Positions 10,457 to 18,703 of a DNA stretch of 64,000 bases are shown piece after piece. Source of the stretch: Flavonifractor sp. An10 (GTDB lineage Bacteria > Bacillota > Clostridia > Oscillospirales > Oscillospiraceae); NCBI RefSeq assembly GCF_002161215.1, contig NZ_NFMB01000007.1:186001-250000 (forward strand), given 5' to 3'. The notes under the pieces are model-generated. The model worked only from the letters and a program-made list of their open reading frames with translations, was not told the DNA's origin and ran no database searches. The position numbers and the translations under genes are program-made. Positions within the stretch are counted from its first letter, which is position 1; the number at the start of each line of letters is the position of its first letter.

Positions 10457-11845
10457 TCACTCCAGACCGTAGATAATCTTTTTGAAGGCCGCGCCCCGCT
10501 CCGCGAAGTTCTTAAACTTATCAAAGGAGGCGCAGGCAGGCGACAGAATCACCACATCGCCGGACTGAGCCGCCTGGCAGGCCGCCAGCACCGCCCCGTC
10601 GAAGGAGCCGTACTCCTGGATGGGCAGGGCGTCCGGGCGATAGCCTGGGGAGGCCTCCACCGCCGCGCGGATCTTGGAGGCGGTGTCCCCCGTCAGAAAC
10701 AGGGCCTTCACGTGCTCCACCACCTCGGGGCCCAGCACGTCGAAGGGGATGTGCTTGTCATACCCGCCGGCGATGAGGAGCACCTTCTCTTTGAAGGAGC
10801 GCAGGCCCGCGATGGTGCGGGAGGGGCTGGAGGCGATGGAGTCGTTGTAGTACCGCACGCCCCGGAGGGTGCGCACCAGCTCGATGCGGTGCTCCACCCC
10901 GGCGAATTTGGCCGCGAAGTCCCGCACCACCTGGTCGGGCACCAGGCCGTCCAGGGCGGCGATGGCCGCCATATAGTTCTCCACGTTGTGTTCGCCGGGC
11001 AGAAGGATGTTCTCCAGGTAGAGTACTGGCCGCTCGTGCATGTCGTTGCGTACCCAGACGGCCCCGTCCTTCACAAAGACGCCCTTCTCCGGCTCCGTCC
11101 GGCGGCTGAACAGGGTCACCCGGCCCCTGGCCTCGGATGCAAAACCGCTGGTGATGCCGTTGTCGGCGTTGAGCACCAGCAGGCCGCCGGGGCCCTGGTG
11201 GGTAAAGATGTTCTTCTTGGCGGCGATGTACTCCTCCATGGACTTGTGGACGTCCAGGTGGTTGGGCGCCAGGTTGGTGATCACCGCGATGTCCGGGCTC
11301 TGCTCCATGGTCATGAGCTGGAAGGAGGACAGCTCCAGCACCGCGATGTCGCCGGGCTCCATGCCGTCCACATCGGGGAGCAGGGGCCGGCCGATGTTGC
11401 CGCCCACGTACACGCTCTTCCCCGCCGCCTTGAGCAGCTCGGCGATGATGGTTGTGGTGGTGGTCTTGCCGTCGCTGCCCGTCACGGCGATGGTTTTGCA
11501 GGGGCAGACCTGGAAGAACACCTCCATCTCCGAGGTGATGACGCTCCCCCGCTCTTTTGCCGCGATCAGCTCCGGTACGTCGGGTCGCAGGCCGGGTGTG
11601 CGGAAGATTACGTCATGATCCAGCCCCTCCAGATAGTCCGAACCCAGCCGCAGCTCGGCCCCAAGGCTCTCCAGCTCCTCGGCCTGGCCGGCGAAGTCGT
11701 CCCGCTGGCGCTTGTCGCAGGCGGTCACCGCAATCCCCGCCCGCAGGAGCATCTTGATCAGGGGGGTGTTGGACACGCCGATGCCGATCACCGCCACCCG
11801 CTTCCCCCGCAGGGACGCCAGATAATCCTGTATGGTGGAACTCAT
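10457..11845 (-). CDS. murD: UDP-N-acetylmuramoylalanine-D-glutamate ligase MurD
   Basis: Adds D-Glu to UDP-MurNAc-L-Ala in cytosolic peptidoglycan precursor synthesis. The 462-residue length is normal for MurD. The N-terminal Rossmann-like domain begins KRVAVIGIGVSNTPLIK; the ATP-binding loop is VTGSDGKTTTTTII; the central domain shows NLAPNHLDVH, and the C-terminal domain ends CASFDKFKNFAERGAAFK, the MurD signature. The ATG at 11845 is preceded by GGGAGG. A sigma-A promoter lies 37-65 bases upstream. It stands alone rather than in a dcw cluster and is divergent from rnpB. Confidence 0.95.
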   Translation of the reverse strand: MSSTIQDYLASLRGKRVAVIGIGVSNTPLIKMLLRAGIAVTACDKRQRDDFAGQAEELESLGAELRLGSDYLEGLDHDVIFRTPGLRPDVPELIAAKERGSVITSEMEVFFQVCPCKTIAVTGSDGKTTTTTIIAELLKAAGKSVYVGGNIGRPLLPDVDGMEPGDIAVLELSSFQLMTMEQSPDIAVITNLAPNHLDVHKSMEEYIAAKKNIFTHQGPGGLLVLNADNGITSGFASEARGRVTLFSRRTEPEKGVFVKDGAVWVRNDMHERPVLYLENILLPGEHNVENYMAAIAALDGLVPDQVVRDFAAKFAGVEHRIELVRTLRGVRYYNDSIASSPSRTIAGLRSFKEKVLLIAGGYDKHIPFDVLGPEVVEHVKALFLTGDTASKIRAAVEASPGYRPDALPIQEYGSFDGAVLAACQAAQSGDVVILSPACASFDKFKNFAERGAAFKKIIYGLE

Positions 11846-11881
11846 AGCACGTTCCTCCCTCATATAGTCTGTAACTAAATG

Positions 11882-11910
11882 ATTATATCCTATCGCGGAA
11901 AAAATTTCAA
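11882..11910 (-). promoter_or_regulatory. murD sigma-A promoter
   Basis: On the minus strand, -35 TTGAAA (11910-11905), a 17-bp spacer and -10 TATAAT (11887-11882). It is close to consensus and well placed before murD. Confidence 0.8.
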
Positions 11911-11949
11911 TGAAAATGCGGCGGCTTGGGGGACACTCACGATTCCCAT

Positions 11950-11978
11950 TTGACAAGCGGGCCGGGATCCGGTACAAT
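11950..11978 (+). promoter_or_regulatory. rnpB promoter
   Basis: -35 TTGACA (11950-11955), a 17-bp spacer and -10 TACAAT (11973-11978). The predicted transcript start at about 11985-11986 coincides with the 5' strand of RNase P helix P1. Confidence 0.88.
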
Positions 11979-11985
11979 GTGCTTC

Positions 11986-12450
11986 GCAAGCAAGCTGGAC
12001 AGCCGCGCGGGCGGGGCGAAAGGCCCGTCTGTGAGGAAAGTCCGGGCTCCACAGGGCAAGGATAACGGGTAACACCCGCCGGGGGCGACCCTAGGAAAAG
12101 TGCAACAGAGATATACCGCCTTGTTCTTCCCGGCCCCTCAACGGGGCCCCCGCAAAAGCGCACGCTTTTGTGGGGAGAGGAGGCACAGCGGAGGGAGCGA
12201 GCTTTGCCGCCTGCGGCGAAGCGAGGGATCCGAAGCTTGTGCCGACGAGGTAAGGGTGGAAAGGTGAGGTAAGAGCTCACCCGACGGCGTGCCAAGCGTC
12301 CGTCGCTGTAAACTCTATCCGGAGCAACGCCGTGGAGGGACATATGGCCGGCCCGGCCGTCCCGGGGAGGCGGCTTGAGCGTACCGGCAACGGTGCGTCG
12401 AGATAGATGGCTGTCTTAAAGGACAGAACCCGGCTTACAGGCTTACTTGC
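11986..12450 (+). ncRNA. rnpB: RNase P RNA, A type (rnpB)
   Basis: Catalytic RNA that removes tRNA 5' leaders. Core elements are present in order: GAGGAAAGTCCGGGCTCC (CR I), a GGGTAAC-type turn, GTGCAACAGAGATATACCGCC (CR II/III), GGTAAGGGTGGAAAGGTG with GGTAAGAGCTCACC (P14-P15 region), and the 3' ACAGAACCCGGCTTACAG. Helix P1 forms between GCAAG near 11986 and CTTGC ending at 12450. About 465 nt is longer than usual; the extra length lies at 12121-12249, between ATACCGCC and GGTAAGGG, where an enlarged P12-like arm folds into several sub-stems. It has its own promoter and terminator. Confidence 0.95.
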
Positions 12451-12456
12451 AAATAT

Positions 12457-12492
12457 GGCCGCCCGGAGCACAGAGCTTCGGGCGGCCTTTTT
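12457..12492 (+). terminator. rnpB terminator
   Basis: A 9-bp stem GGCCGCCCG/CGGGCGGCC followed by TTTTT at 12488-12492. Confidence 0.92.
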
Positions 12493-12494
12493 AC

Positions 12495-12665
12495 TCACCT
12501 GAGCGGCAAAGCCGCTCAGGTGAAAAAGCTGCAGCCCGCTGCGCGCGGGCAAAGCCCACACTTGCGGGCTGAGAAGTGTTTTCCCCGACGCACATGTCGC
12601 CGGGGAAAGCGGATTTTATCTGATTCCGCCGCCTGCGGGCGGCGGAACTCTGCGAGGCTTTTTTT
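12495..12665. repeat. Array of four stem-loops
   Basis: The gene-free stretch between the rnpB terminator and the ECF promoter holds four stems: 12495-12523 (13 bp, loop AAA), 12532-12571 (8-bp outer stem with an inner GGGC/GCCC hairpin), 12580-12608 (8 bp plus inner pairing) and 12624-12647 (10 bp, loop TGCG). A T7 run follows at 12659-12665. No open reading frame with a ribosome binding site lies here. It may be a processed RNA, a remnant of a repeat family, or a series of terminators insulating the sigma-factor operon. Confidence 0.7.
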
Positions 12666-12671
12666 GATGCC

Positions 12672-12701
12672 TGTCACAAATGGCGGGGCCGGGCCGTTAT
12701 A
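12672..12701 (+). promoter_or_regulatory. Candidate ECF-type autoregulated promoter
   Basis: TGTCACAAA begins at 12672 and CGTTATA at 12695; 17 bp separate TGTCAC from CGTTATA. This has the look of an ECF -35/-10 pair (AAC-like -35, CGT-type -10) rather than a sigma-A promoter, and it lies about 50 bases before the ECF sigma gene. Confidence 0.55.
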
Positions 12702-12748
12702 CAGGGTGAAAACCGGTTTTTGAAGCATGAGCAAAGGAGGCGAGGCAC

Positions 12749-13279
12749 ATGGACGAGGCGGAGCTGAGCCGGCGCTTTCCCACGGGGGACGAGGAATGCC
12801 TGGAGGAGGCGGTGGCGCGCTACGGGCAGGCCCTTCTGCGGTACTGCCACCACATTCTCTGCGACTATCACGAGGCCCAGGACGCGGTGCAGACCGCCCT
12901 GCTGCGGGCCTGGGATCGCCGGAGCCGCTTCCGGGCGGGCACCAATCTGGAGGCGTGGCTCTACAAGCTGGCCTATCACGCCTGCATCGACCTGCTCCGG
13001 CAGCGGAAGCGGCAGCTCTTTACCCCTCCTCCGCCGCCCGCTCGGGGGCCGGACTATATCGGGCCGGAGCTGCGGGAGGCGCTGGGCCGCCTCACCGCCC
13101 AGGAGCGGGGGCTGGTGTTCGGCCGGGTGATGGAGGGGCGGCACTACGACGAGCTGGCCCGGATCTACGGCCAGTCCGCCGCCACCCTGCGCAAGCGGTA
13201 TGAGCGGGCCCGGGGCAAGCTGGCCCGGGCCCTGACGGAACTGAGCGACACAGAAACAGAAAAGGAGGTATCTCCATGA
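12749..13279 (+). CDS. ECF-type RNA polymerase sigma factor
   Basis: A 176-residue sigma-70 family factor with only regions 2 and 4. Region 2 spans about residues 20-90 (LCDYHEAQDAVQTALLRAW, typical region 2.2-2.3). A short Pro-rich linker (PPPPPARGP) follows, and region 4 with a helix-turn-helix spans about 110-160 (YDELARIYGQSAATLRKRYERARGKL). The start has GGAGG eight bases upstream. The stop codon overlaps the ATG of the next gene (ATGA), which encodes the membrane DUF4179 protein, so the two are co-translated. The stimulus cannot be read from the sequence. Confidence 0.92.
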   Translation: MDEAELSRRFPTGDEECLEEAVARYGQALLRYCHHILCDYHEAQDAVQTALLRAWDRRSRFRAGTNLEAWLYKLAYHACIDLLRQRKRQLFTPPPPPARGPDYIGPELREALGRLTAQERGLVFGRVMEGRHYDELARIYGQSAATLRKRYERARGKLARALTELSDTETEKEVSP

Positions 13280-14691
13280 TGCGGACACCAGAGGAGGAGC
13301 GGATTTTTCACGCCCTCTCCCAGATTCAAACACCGGCATGCGACCTGTCCGGCGTGGTGGAACAGGCGGGCAGGCAACGCCGGGCCCGCCTCCGCCCCGG
13401 CCGGCCCCTGGCGGCGGCGGCGGTGCTGTGCGCCCTGCTGACCATCGGCGCGGCGGCGGTGGGCATCTCCGGGGCGTGGCGGTACTTCGCCCCCTCCCTG
13501 CCCCAAAACGCGGTGGAGACGGTGGGCGTCAGCCAGACCGCCGGGGACTACACCCTCACCGTGGTGGATGCGGTGGCCGATGACAGCAATATCCTGCTCC
13601 TGCTGGCCCTGAGCCGGACGGACGGCAGACCCATCGACCCGGAGGCCAGCCTGAATACCACTTCGATGCATCTGAATTTGGAAATCGAGGCAGAGCGGGG
13701 CGCAGGCTCCAGCGGTATGCTGGGGCGGCAGTTCTCCCAGGACGGCACCACACTTTATCTTCTCTTTAATGCGAGCTATGTCACCGACCAACCCGACACC
13801 CTGGTCAACCAGCCCCTCACCCTCACCGCCGATGGAGTAGCGGTGAGGCTGCATGACAGCGACGGTCTCTATCATGTGCGCGGCGATTCCCCTGTTTCCC
13901 TGGCCCCGCTGGCAGAGCAAGAGAACCCTGATTTCTCCGACACTCACTTCCGGGGAAACGCAGAGGAGATTGCCCGGGCTGCGGCCGCCGTTGGCTGTGA
14001 CATTCCCCTGCCTTTGGACGAGCAGTTTCCGGACTATGCCGTTTTAGGAGCGGCTATGACGGAAAACGGCCTGTCCCTTGTGTTGCGAAGCGGCCGATAT
14101 ACCTCCAGCGACCTGGTATGTACCGATGTATTTCCCGACACTCTCATCGATACCCGTACCGGAGAAAAATACAGAGGTTCCTCCGGACAAGGAGCAACGT
14201 TGGAGGATGGAACCCGGGTCGTACTCTGGTCTTTCCAGGACTGTCCCCTCGCCTTGGATGACCTGCCTTACCTGGAAGTGGAGGTATCCTACAATATGGA
14301 TCGGGTGCTCTCCGACCAGCCTTTTTCCCTTACCTTTACGCTCGGGAAGTCCTCCGGGATTTCGATCCCGATAGAAGAGCCGCTGGAACTGGACGGCCTC
14401 ACCCTCCACCCCACCGAGCTTCGGCTCTCCCCTCTGGAGCTGCGAATCCTTTTTGCGGACGGGTACGAGGCGGCCTTCTCCATCCGACAGGAGGGCACCG
14501 CGCCGGTACTCCATCTGGCCGACGGCACGGAGATTGCCACCCGCTGGGGCGGCGGCAGGTATCTGGGCGGCGGCACTCTACCCAGTGTCGGATTTCTGGT
14601 CGAGGACGCCGACGGCGAGCGTATCTTCATCGACCCCGGGCAGGTGGTGTCCATCACCTTCGGGAACCTGGAGATCCCCGTGGAGCACTGA
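13276..14691 (+). CDS. DUF4179-type membrane protein, likely anti-sigma factor
   Basis: A 471-residue protein with an N-terminal cytosolic segment of about 35 residues, one membrane helix at about 38-57 (LAAAAVLCALLTIGAAAVG), and a large external part rich in beta structure. This is the DUF4179 arrangement found next to ECF sigma factors in Firmicutes, where it is thought to hold the sigma factor at the membrane. It overlaps the sigma gene by four bases. The cytosolic part is shorter than a classical zinc-binding anti-sigma domain and lacks a HxxxCxxC motif, so the mode of sigma binding is unknown. A terminator follows at 14703. Confidence 0.82.
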   Translation: MMRTPEEERIFHALSQIQTPACDLSGVVEQAGRQRRARLRPGRPLAAAAVLCALLTIGAAAVGISGAWRYFAPSLPQNAVETVGVSQTAGDYTLTVVDAVADDSNILLLLALSRTDGRPIDPEASLNTTSMHLNLEIEAERGAGSSGMLGRQFSQDGTTLYLLFNASYVTDQPDTLVNQPLTLTADGVAVRLHDSDGLYHVRGDSPVSLAPLAEQENPDFSDTHFRGNAEEIARAAAAVGCDIPLPLDEQFPDYAVLGAAMTENGLSLVLRSGRYTSSDLVCTDVFPDTLIDTRTGEKYRGSSGQGATLEDGTRVVLWSFQDCPLALDDLPYLEVEVSYNMDRVLSDQPFSLTFTLGKSSGISIPIEEPLELDGLTLHPTELRLSPLELRILFADGYEAAFSIRQEGTAPVLHLADGTEIATRWGGGRYLGGGTLPSVGFLVEDADGERIFIDPGQVVSITFGNLEIPVEH

Positions 14692-14702
14692 CCCTCTCCC
14701 CA

Positions 14703-14732
14703 AAAACGGCGCGCCGCGAGACGCGCCGTTTT
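14703..14732 (+). terminator. Terminator of the sigma/DUF4179 operon
   Basis: An 11-bp perfect stem (AAAACGGCGCG with its complement) and TTTT at the 3' arm. Confidence 0.85.
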
Positions 14733-14735
14733 CCA

Positions 14736-14764
14736 TTGCCCCGGCCGGTTGGATCTGCTATGAT
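14736..14764 (+). promoter_or_regulatory. Promoter of the two-component operon
   Basis: -35 TTGCCC (14736-14741), a 17-bp spacer and -10 TATGAT (14759-14764), about 70 bases before the response regulator start. Confidence 0.65.
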
Positions 14765-14842
14765 TGTAAGAGATTTTTCAGAATTGTCTCATGCTCTTTG
14801 ACAGAAAGAGCTGGTAAGATACCGTCCATAGGAGGGATTTGT

Positions 14843-15541
14843 GTGAACGAGTGTATTCTGGTGGTGGATGACGACAAGGAGATCGTCAAGGCCATCGCCA
14901 TTCTGCTGGAGAAGGAGGGCTACCGGGTTCTCAAGGCCTACAACGGCATGGAGGCCCTGGACTGCGCCCTGGATCCCACGCTGCGGCTCATTATCATCGA
15001 CGTGATGATGCCCCAGCTGGACGGCCTGTCGGCGGTGATGAAGATCCGGGAGAAGCGCAACCTGCCCATCATCGTCCTGTCCGCCAAGAGTGAGGACTCC
15101 GACAAGGTGCTGGGCCTGTCCATGGGGGCGGACGACTATGTGACCAAGCCCTTCAACCCCCAGGAGCTGGTGGCCCGGGTGCGCAGCCAGCTGCGGCGGT
15201 ACACCCAGCTGGGGGACGTGAACGCCCAGGGCCAGGGCGGGGAGATTATCAACGGCCGGCTGTGCTACAAGCCGGAGGAGCGGGTGCTGCTGGTGGACGG
15301 GGAGCCGGTGAAGCTGACGGCCACGGAGCTGAAGATCGTGGATCTGCTCATGCGCAACCTGGGGCGCATCTTCCCCGCCGAGGAGATCTACCGCCGGGTG
15401 TGGAACGAGGAGGCGTATGCCACCGAGAACACCGTCATGGTGCACATACGCCGCATCCGGGAGAAGATTGAGCTCAACCCGAAGGAGCCCGAGTATCTGA
15501 AGGTGGTGTGGGGCATTGGATACAAAATCGAAAAGCATTAA
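14843..15541 (+). CDS. OmpR-family response regulator
   Basis: A 232-residue cytosolic transcription factor. The receiver domain (about 1-120) starts CILVVDDDKEIVKAI with the acidic pair; the phosphorylated Asp is in LIIIDVMMPQLDG, the Thr/Ser switch is in IVLSAKSED and the conserved Lys is in DYVTKPF. The C-terminal winged-helix domain (about 130-232) ends in RIREKIE and the typical VWGIGYKIE. The start is a GTG with AGGAGGGA six bases upstream. The kinase gene begins inside its last codons, so the two are translationally coupled. The target genes are unknown. Confidence 0.95.
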   Translation: MNECILVVDDDKEIVKAIAILLEKEGYRVLKAYNGMEALDCALDPTLRLIIIDVMMPQLDGLSAVMKIREKRNLPIIVLSAKSEDSDKVLGLSMGADDYVTKPFNPQELVARVRSQLRRYTQLGDVNAQGQGGEIINGRLCYKPEERVLLVDGEPVKLTATELKIVDLLMRNLGRIFPAEEIYRRVWNEEAYATENTVMVHIRRIREKIELNPKEPEYLKVVWGIGYKIEKH

Positions 15542-17519
15542 GCCCGCCGTGGCCTTCACGGCCTTTGTGCTGGGCATCAGCCTGCTCATCTATACCGCGG
15601 CGGCGGTGGTGATTATAGCCGTGGCAAGCGCCGGCAGCGCGGTGATCCCCTGGAAGGATGTGTTCTGGACAGACTACCAGACCACGGACAGCTTCCGCAG
15701 CTATCTCTCCGACCGGCTCTCCGTTCTGGTGCGGAGCGCCGCCGACCCGGAGGGGGCGGATCCCATGACGCCGGAGGACACCAACCTGCTCTACGTGGTC
15801 ACGGCGGGTGATGCTGTCCGCTTTGCCAACACCGACGAGCTGCGGCCCAACCAGCTTCCGGAGGGCTACAACTTCCTGCTGACCTACGACGGGGAGTCTG
15901 TCCGCGTTTACAAGGACGGGCGTGAGATCTCCGACAGCTTCCAGGTCGCTCTCCCGGCGAAAACAGACGCCGATGTATCTGTCTCCCTGGCGGCGGCGGA
16001 ACATCCCACCGGCTACAGCTATGACGGCTACAGCAGCTTTTCCTATCTGCTCGATGATCTCCGGCAGATCCGCGCCTTTGTGATCTGGCTGCTGATCGTC
16101 CCCGCCCTGGCGGGCATCGCCCTCACCGCCTGGTCTATCGTCTGGCACCGGTACAAGGTGCGGGCCGACCAGGCCATCGCCTGGTTCACCGGGCGGGTGT
16201 GGCTGGAGTTCAAGCTGCTCCTCCTCATTCCCTTCCTGTGGATGTGCGCCCTGGCCTTCATGTGCTGTCTGGCGGTGGTCACCAACCAGGCGCTCACCTA
16301 CGGCGTCCTGCGCTATGCGTCGGTGCCCATGGCCCTGTGGTGGTTCTATCTCTACGTCAACGACATCCGGTACAACTTCGGGCATATCACGGCTCGGAGC
16401 CTGTGCGCCGGATTGGCCGGGCTGCTCCGGCGGCAGCTGCTGCGCCGCCCCGCCGCCCAGCGCACCGAACGGCGGATGATCTGGCAGTTTGCCGCCTGCC
16501 TCCCCTTCTTCCTGTTCTGCGCCCTCTCTGTTCCCTATCTGTTGAACCATTGGTTTGCCTATGGCATCCGGCCCATATTGCTGCTGCTCATCTGCGCCGC
16601 CGGTGTGGCTCTGATCGCCCTCCAGGTGTGGCTGATGAAGGAGAACAAACAGTCCGCCGCGGAGCTGGATGACCTGCTGGGCCGCATCGAGGCCGCCGGG
16701 GCGGGCAGGCTGGAGGGGGCCCCTCCCCTGCCGGAGGAGTCCGACTTCCACGACGCGGCGGAGCAGCTCTCCCACATGGAGGCGGGCCTGCGCACCGCCC
16801 TGGACGAGCGGATGCGCAGTGAGCGGATGAAGGTGGAGCTGATCACCAACGTCTCCCACGATCTGAAAACCCCCCTCACCTCCATCATCAGCTACGCGGA
16901 GCTGCTGAAACAGGAGGACGACCTGCCCGAAGCCGCGCGGGACTATGTCCACATCCTGTCTGACAAGGCAAAACGCCTCCAGACCATGGTGCAGGACGTG
17001 TTCGAGGTGAGCAAGGCCACCACCGGCAACCTGCGGGTAGATGTAAAGCCGCTGGACTTTGCAAAGCTGCTCCGCCAGACGCTGGCGGACATGGAGGAGG
17101 CCATCGCGGACAGCGGCCTGAGCCTCAAGCCCCGCCTGCCCGATGCGCCGGTGTGGATCGCCGCCGACGGCGACCGGCTCTACCGGGTGTTCCAGAACCT
17201 GATCGGCAACGCGCTGAAATACTCCCTGCCCGGCTCCCGGGTCTACCTGGATCTCACCGTGGAGGGGCTTCAGGCCACGGCCATGGTGCGCAACACCTCC
17301 AGGGAGGAGCTACCCGACGGGGTGGATCTCACCGAGCGGTTCGTCCGGGGGGACGAGAGCCGCACCGACGGGGGCAGCGGCCTGGGCCTGTCCATCGCCC
17401 GCACCTTCACCGAGGCCTGCGGCGGAGCCTTCTCCGTCCAGACCCAGGCCGACCTGTTCACCGCCGCGGTCTCCTTCCCCCTCACCATGGAGCGGCCGCC
17501 CCAGGAGGAAACCATATAG
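15516..17519 (+). CDS. Membrane sensor histidine kinase
   Basis: A 667-residue kinase. A first membrane helix at about 12-40 precedes an external sensor segment to about 175. Several further helices run to about 370 (VIWLLIVPALAGIAL, LLLLIPFLWMCALAF, PILLLLICAAGVALIAL), an unusually large membrane part. The HisKA box is VSHDLKTPLTSIISYAE with the phosphorylated His; the HATPase domain shows QNLIGNALKYSLPG (N box) and GSGLGLSIA (G2 box). The TTG start at 15516 overlaps the regulator gene by 26 bases and has only a weak ribosome site, consistent with coupling. A terminator follows directly. Confidence 0.92.
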   Translation: MDTKSKSIKPAVAFTAFVLGISLLIYTAAAVVIIAVASAGSAVIPWKDVFWTDYQTTDSFRSYLSDRLSVLVRSAADPEGADPMTPEDTNLLYVVTAGDAVRFANTDELRPNQLPEGYNFLLTYDGESVRVYKDGREISDSFQVALPAKTDADVSVSLAAAEHPTGYSYDGYSSFSYLLDDLRQIRAFVIWLLIVPALAGIALTAWSIVWHRYKVRADQAIAWFTGRVWLEFKLLLLIPFLWMCALAFMCCLAVVTNQALTYGVLRYASVPMALWWFYLYVNDIRYNFGHITARSLCAGLAGLLRRQLLRRPAAQRTERRMIWQFAACLPFFLFCALSVPYLLNHWFAYGIRPILLLLICAAGVALIALQVWLMKENKQSAAELDDLLGRIEAAGAGRLEGAPPLPEESDFHDAAEQLSHMEAGLRTALDERMRSERMKVELITNVSHDLKTPLTSIISYAELLKQEDDLPEAARDYVHILSDKAKRLQTMVQDVFEVSKATTGNLRVDVKPLDFAKLLRQTLADMEEAIADSGLSLKPRLPDAPVWIAADGDRLYRVFQNLIGNALKYSLPGSRVYLDLTVEGLQATAMVRNTSREELPDGVDLTERFVRGDESRTDGGSGLGLSIARTFTEACGGAFSVQTQADLFTAAVSFPLTMERPPQEETI

Positions 17520-17527
17520 GAATATCA

Positions 17528-17565
17528 AAAAGCGGAGGTGCGCCATACGGCGCACCTCCGCTTTT
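17528..17565. terminator. Bidirectional terminator
   Basis: A 17-bp perfect stem with loop ATAC, A- and T-flanked on both sides. It lies between the kinase gene (plus) and the ferredoxin gene (minus), which converge here. Confidence 0.92.
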
Positions 17566-17571
17566 GGGGAT

Positions 17572-18336
17572 TTAGAGATACAGCTCCGGGGGCCGCTCCG
17601 TCCTGGTGAGGGCCTCCTCCAGATGGGCCACGGTGGCGGAAAAGGCCGCCGCCTCCACCCTGCGGCTGCCGGTTGGGCAGGCGTGGACACAGGCCAGGCA
17701 GCGGATGCACTTCTCCCCGTCGGTCTCCCGGGGAGCGGCCGGGTCGATGGCCTCCACCGGGCAGGCCCGGGCGCAGGCGCCGCAGCCGGTACAGCTCCCG
17801 TCCCCCTCCGGATAGAAGGGGGCCCGCTGGAAGTCCCGGTAGGGCCGGTTTCCCGGCAGCGCCGGGGGCTCCCACGCCCCGGACAGCTTGTCCGCCGCCC
17901 GGCGGCCCAGCTCCGCCGCCGCGGCCAGATCCGCCTCGCTGGGCCGGCCCTTCCCCACCTTGGCCGAGAAGGTGTGGGGGGCCACGAAGGAGCCGGCCGC
18001 CAGGGTGCGGAAGCCCCGGGCGGCGCACAGGTCGCTCAGCTCCACCAGGGCGTCGTCAATGAGCCGGTTTCCGTACACCGCCAGCAGAATGACGGGGGTG
18101 TTCCCGCCGTGGAGGCCGTCCAGCAGGCCCTCCACCTCCGGCACCCGGCCGTAGTACACCGGCACGCCCAGGATCACCAGATCGTTTTCTGTAAAGTGAT
18201 ATTCCTTTCTCCGCTCCTCCGGGCGGGTGAAATCCACCTCCCGGTGCTCGCCGGGAATGGCCGCCGCCACGGCCCGGACATAGGCGCGGGTTCCGTGGGT
18301 GGGGCTGAAATAGAGTGCGGTAACGCGCTGTTCCAT
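17572..18336 (-). CDS. EFR1-type flavodoxin-ferredoxin fusion
   Basis: A 254-residue electron-transfer protein. The N-terminal half is flavodoxin-like (ALYFSPTHGTRAYV, the FMN phosphate loop, then LVILGVPVYYGRVP). The C-terminal part holds two [4Fe-4S] motifs: Cys182-185-188-192 and Cys210-213-216-220, each CxxCxxCxxxC followed by Pro. This is the clostridial EFR1-family architecture. The redox partner is unknown. The ATG at 18336 has AAGGAAGGA upstream. It lies downstream of a terminator that separates it from the small Cys peptide gene. Confidence 0.92.
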   Translation of the reverse strand: MEQRVTALYFSPTHGTRAYVRAVAAAIPGEHREVDFTRPEERRKEYHFTENDLVILGVPVYYGRVPEVEGLLDGLHGGNTPVILLAVYGNRLIDDALVELSDLCAARGFRTLAAGSFVAPHTFSAKVGKGRPSEADLAAAAELGRRAADKLSGAWEPPALPGNRPYRDFQRAPFYPEGDGSCTGCGACARACPVEAIDPAAPRETDGEKCIRCLACVHACPTGSRRVEAAAFSATVAHLEEALTRTERPPELYL

Positions 18337-18371
18337 GGTTGTTCCTTCCTTTCCGCTGTTTTCTTTTCCTG

Positions 18372-18407
18372 AAAAAAGCGCGCCGCGGGACTCAGCCCCG
18401 CGGCGCG
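18372..18407 (-). terminator. Terminator after the Cys/Gly peptide gene
   Basis: An 11-bp stem (18379-18389 with 18397-18407) followed in the minus direction by TTTTTT at 18377-18372. Confidence 0.85.
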
Positions 18408-18442
18408 TCTTTCTGCCTTCTTCCGGCTCTGACGGTCTGTAC

Positions 18443-18592
18443 TCAGCAGCAGCTGCTGCCGCAGCCGTTGTTGCAGCCGCAGCCATTGCCGCCCCAGCTG
18501 TTGCCGCCGCAGCAGCAGCAAAGCAGGATGATGATCAGGATGATCCACAGGCAACCGCCGCCGCCGAATCCGCAGCCATTATTGCACCCCAT
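18443..18592 (-). CDS. Cys/Gly-rich 49-residue membrane peptide
   Basis: A 49-residue peptide, MGCNNGCGFGGGGC at the start, one hydrophobic helix (LWIILIIILL) in the middle, and a tail of Cys, Gly and Asn ending GCGSSCC. Thirteen residues are Cys. GGGAGG sits nine bases before the ATG and a strong terminator follows, so this is a real gene. It resembles the clostridial family that NCBI calls chorion class high-cysteine HCB protein 13, and more loosely the short Gly-rich spore-coat or YjcZ-like proteins. Function is unknown; a spore-coat or surface role is a guess. Confidence 0.8.
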   Translation of the reverse strand: MGCNNGCGFGGGGCLWIILIIILLCCCCGGNSWGGNGCGCNNGCGSSCC

Positions 18593-18703
18593 TATGAAGT
18601 ACCTCCCGGTATGAAGATGGAAACCTGGCGCCGGGGCGGCGGAAGACCGCCTCCGGCCCGGTTTCAATCCATTCTATGCCGGAATGGGCTGTAGGTGCGG
18701 ATT

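Noticed and set aside
12129-12240. Separate small RNA gene inside rnpB
   Set aside because: It lies between conserved RNase P core elements in the right order, so it is an expanded arm of the same RNA.
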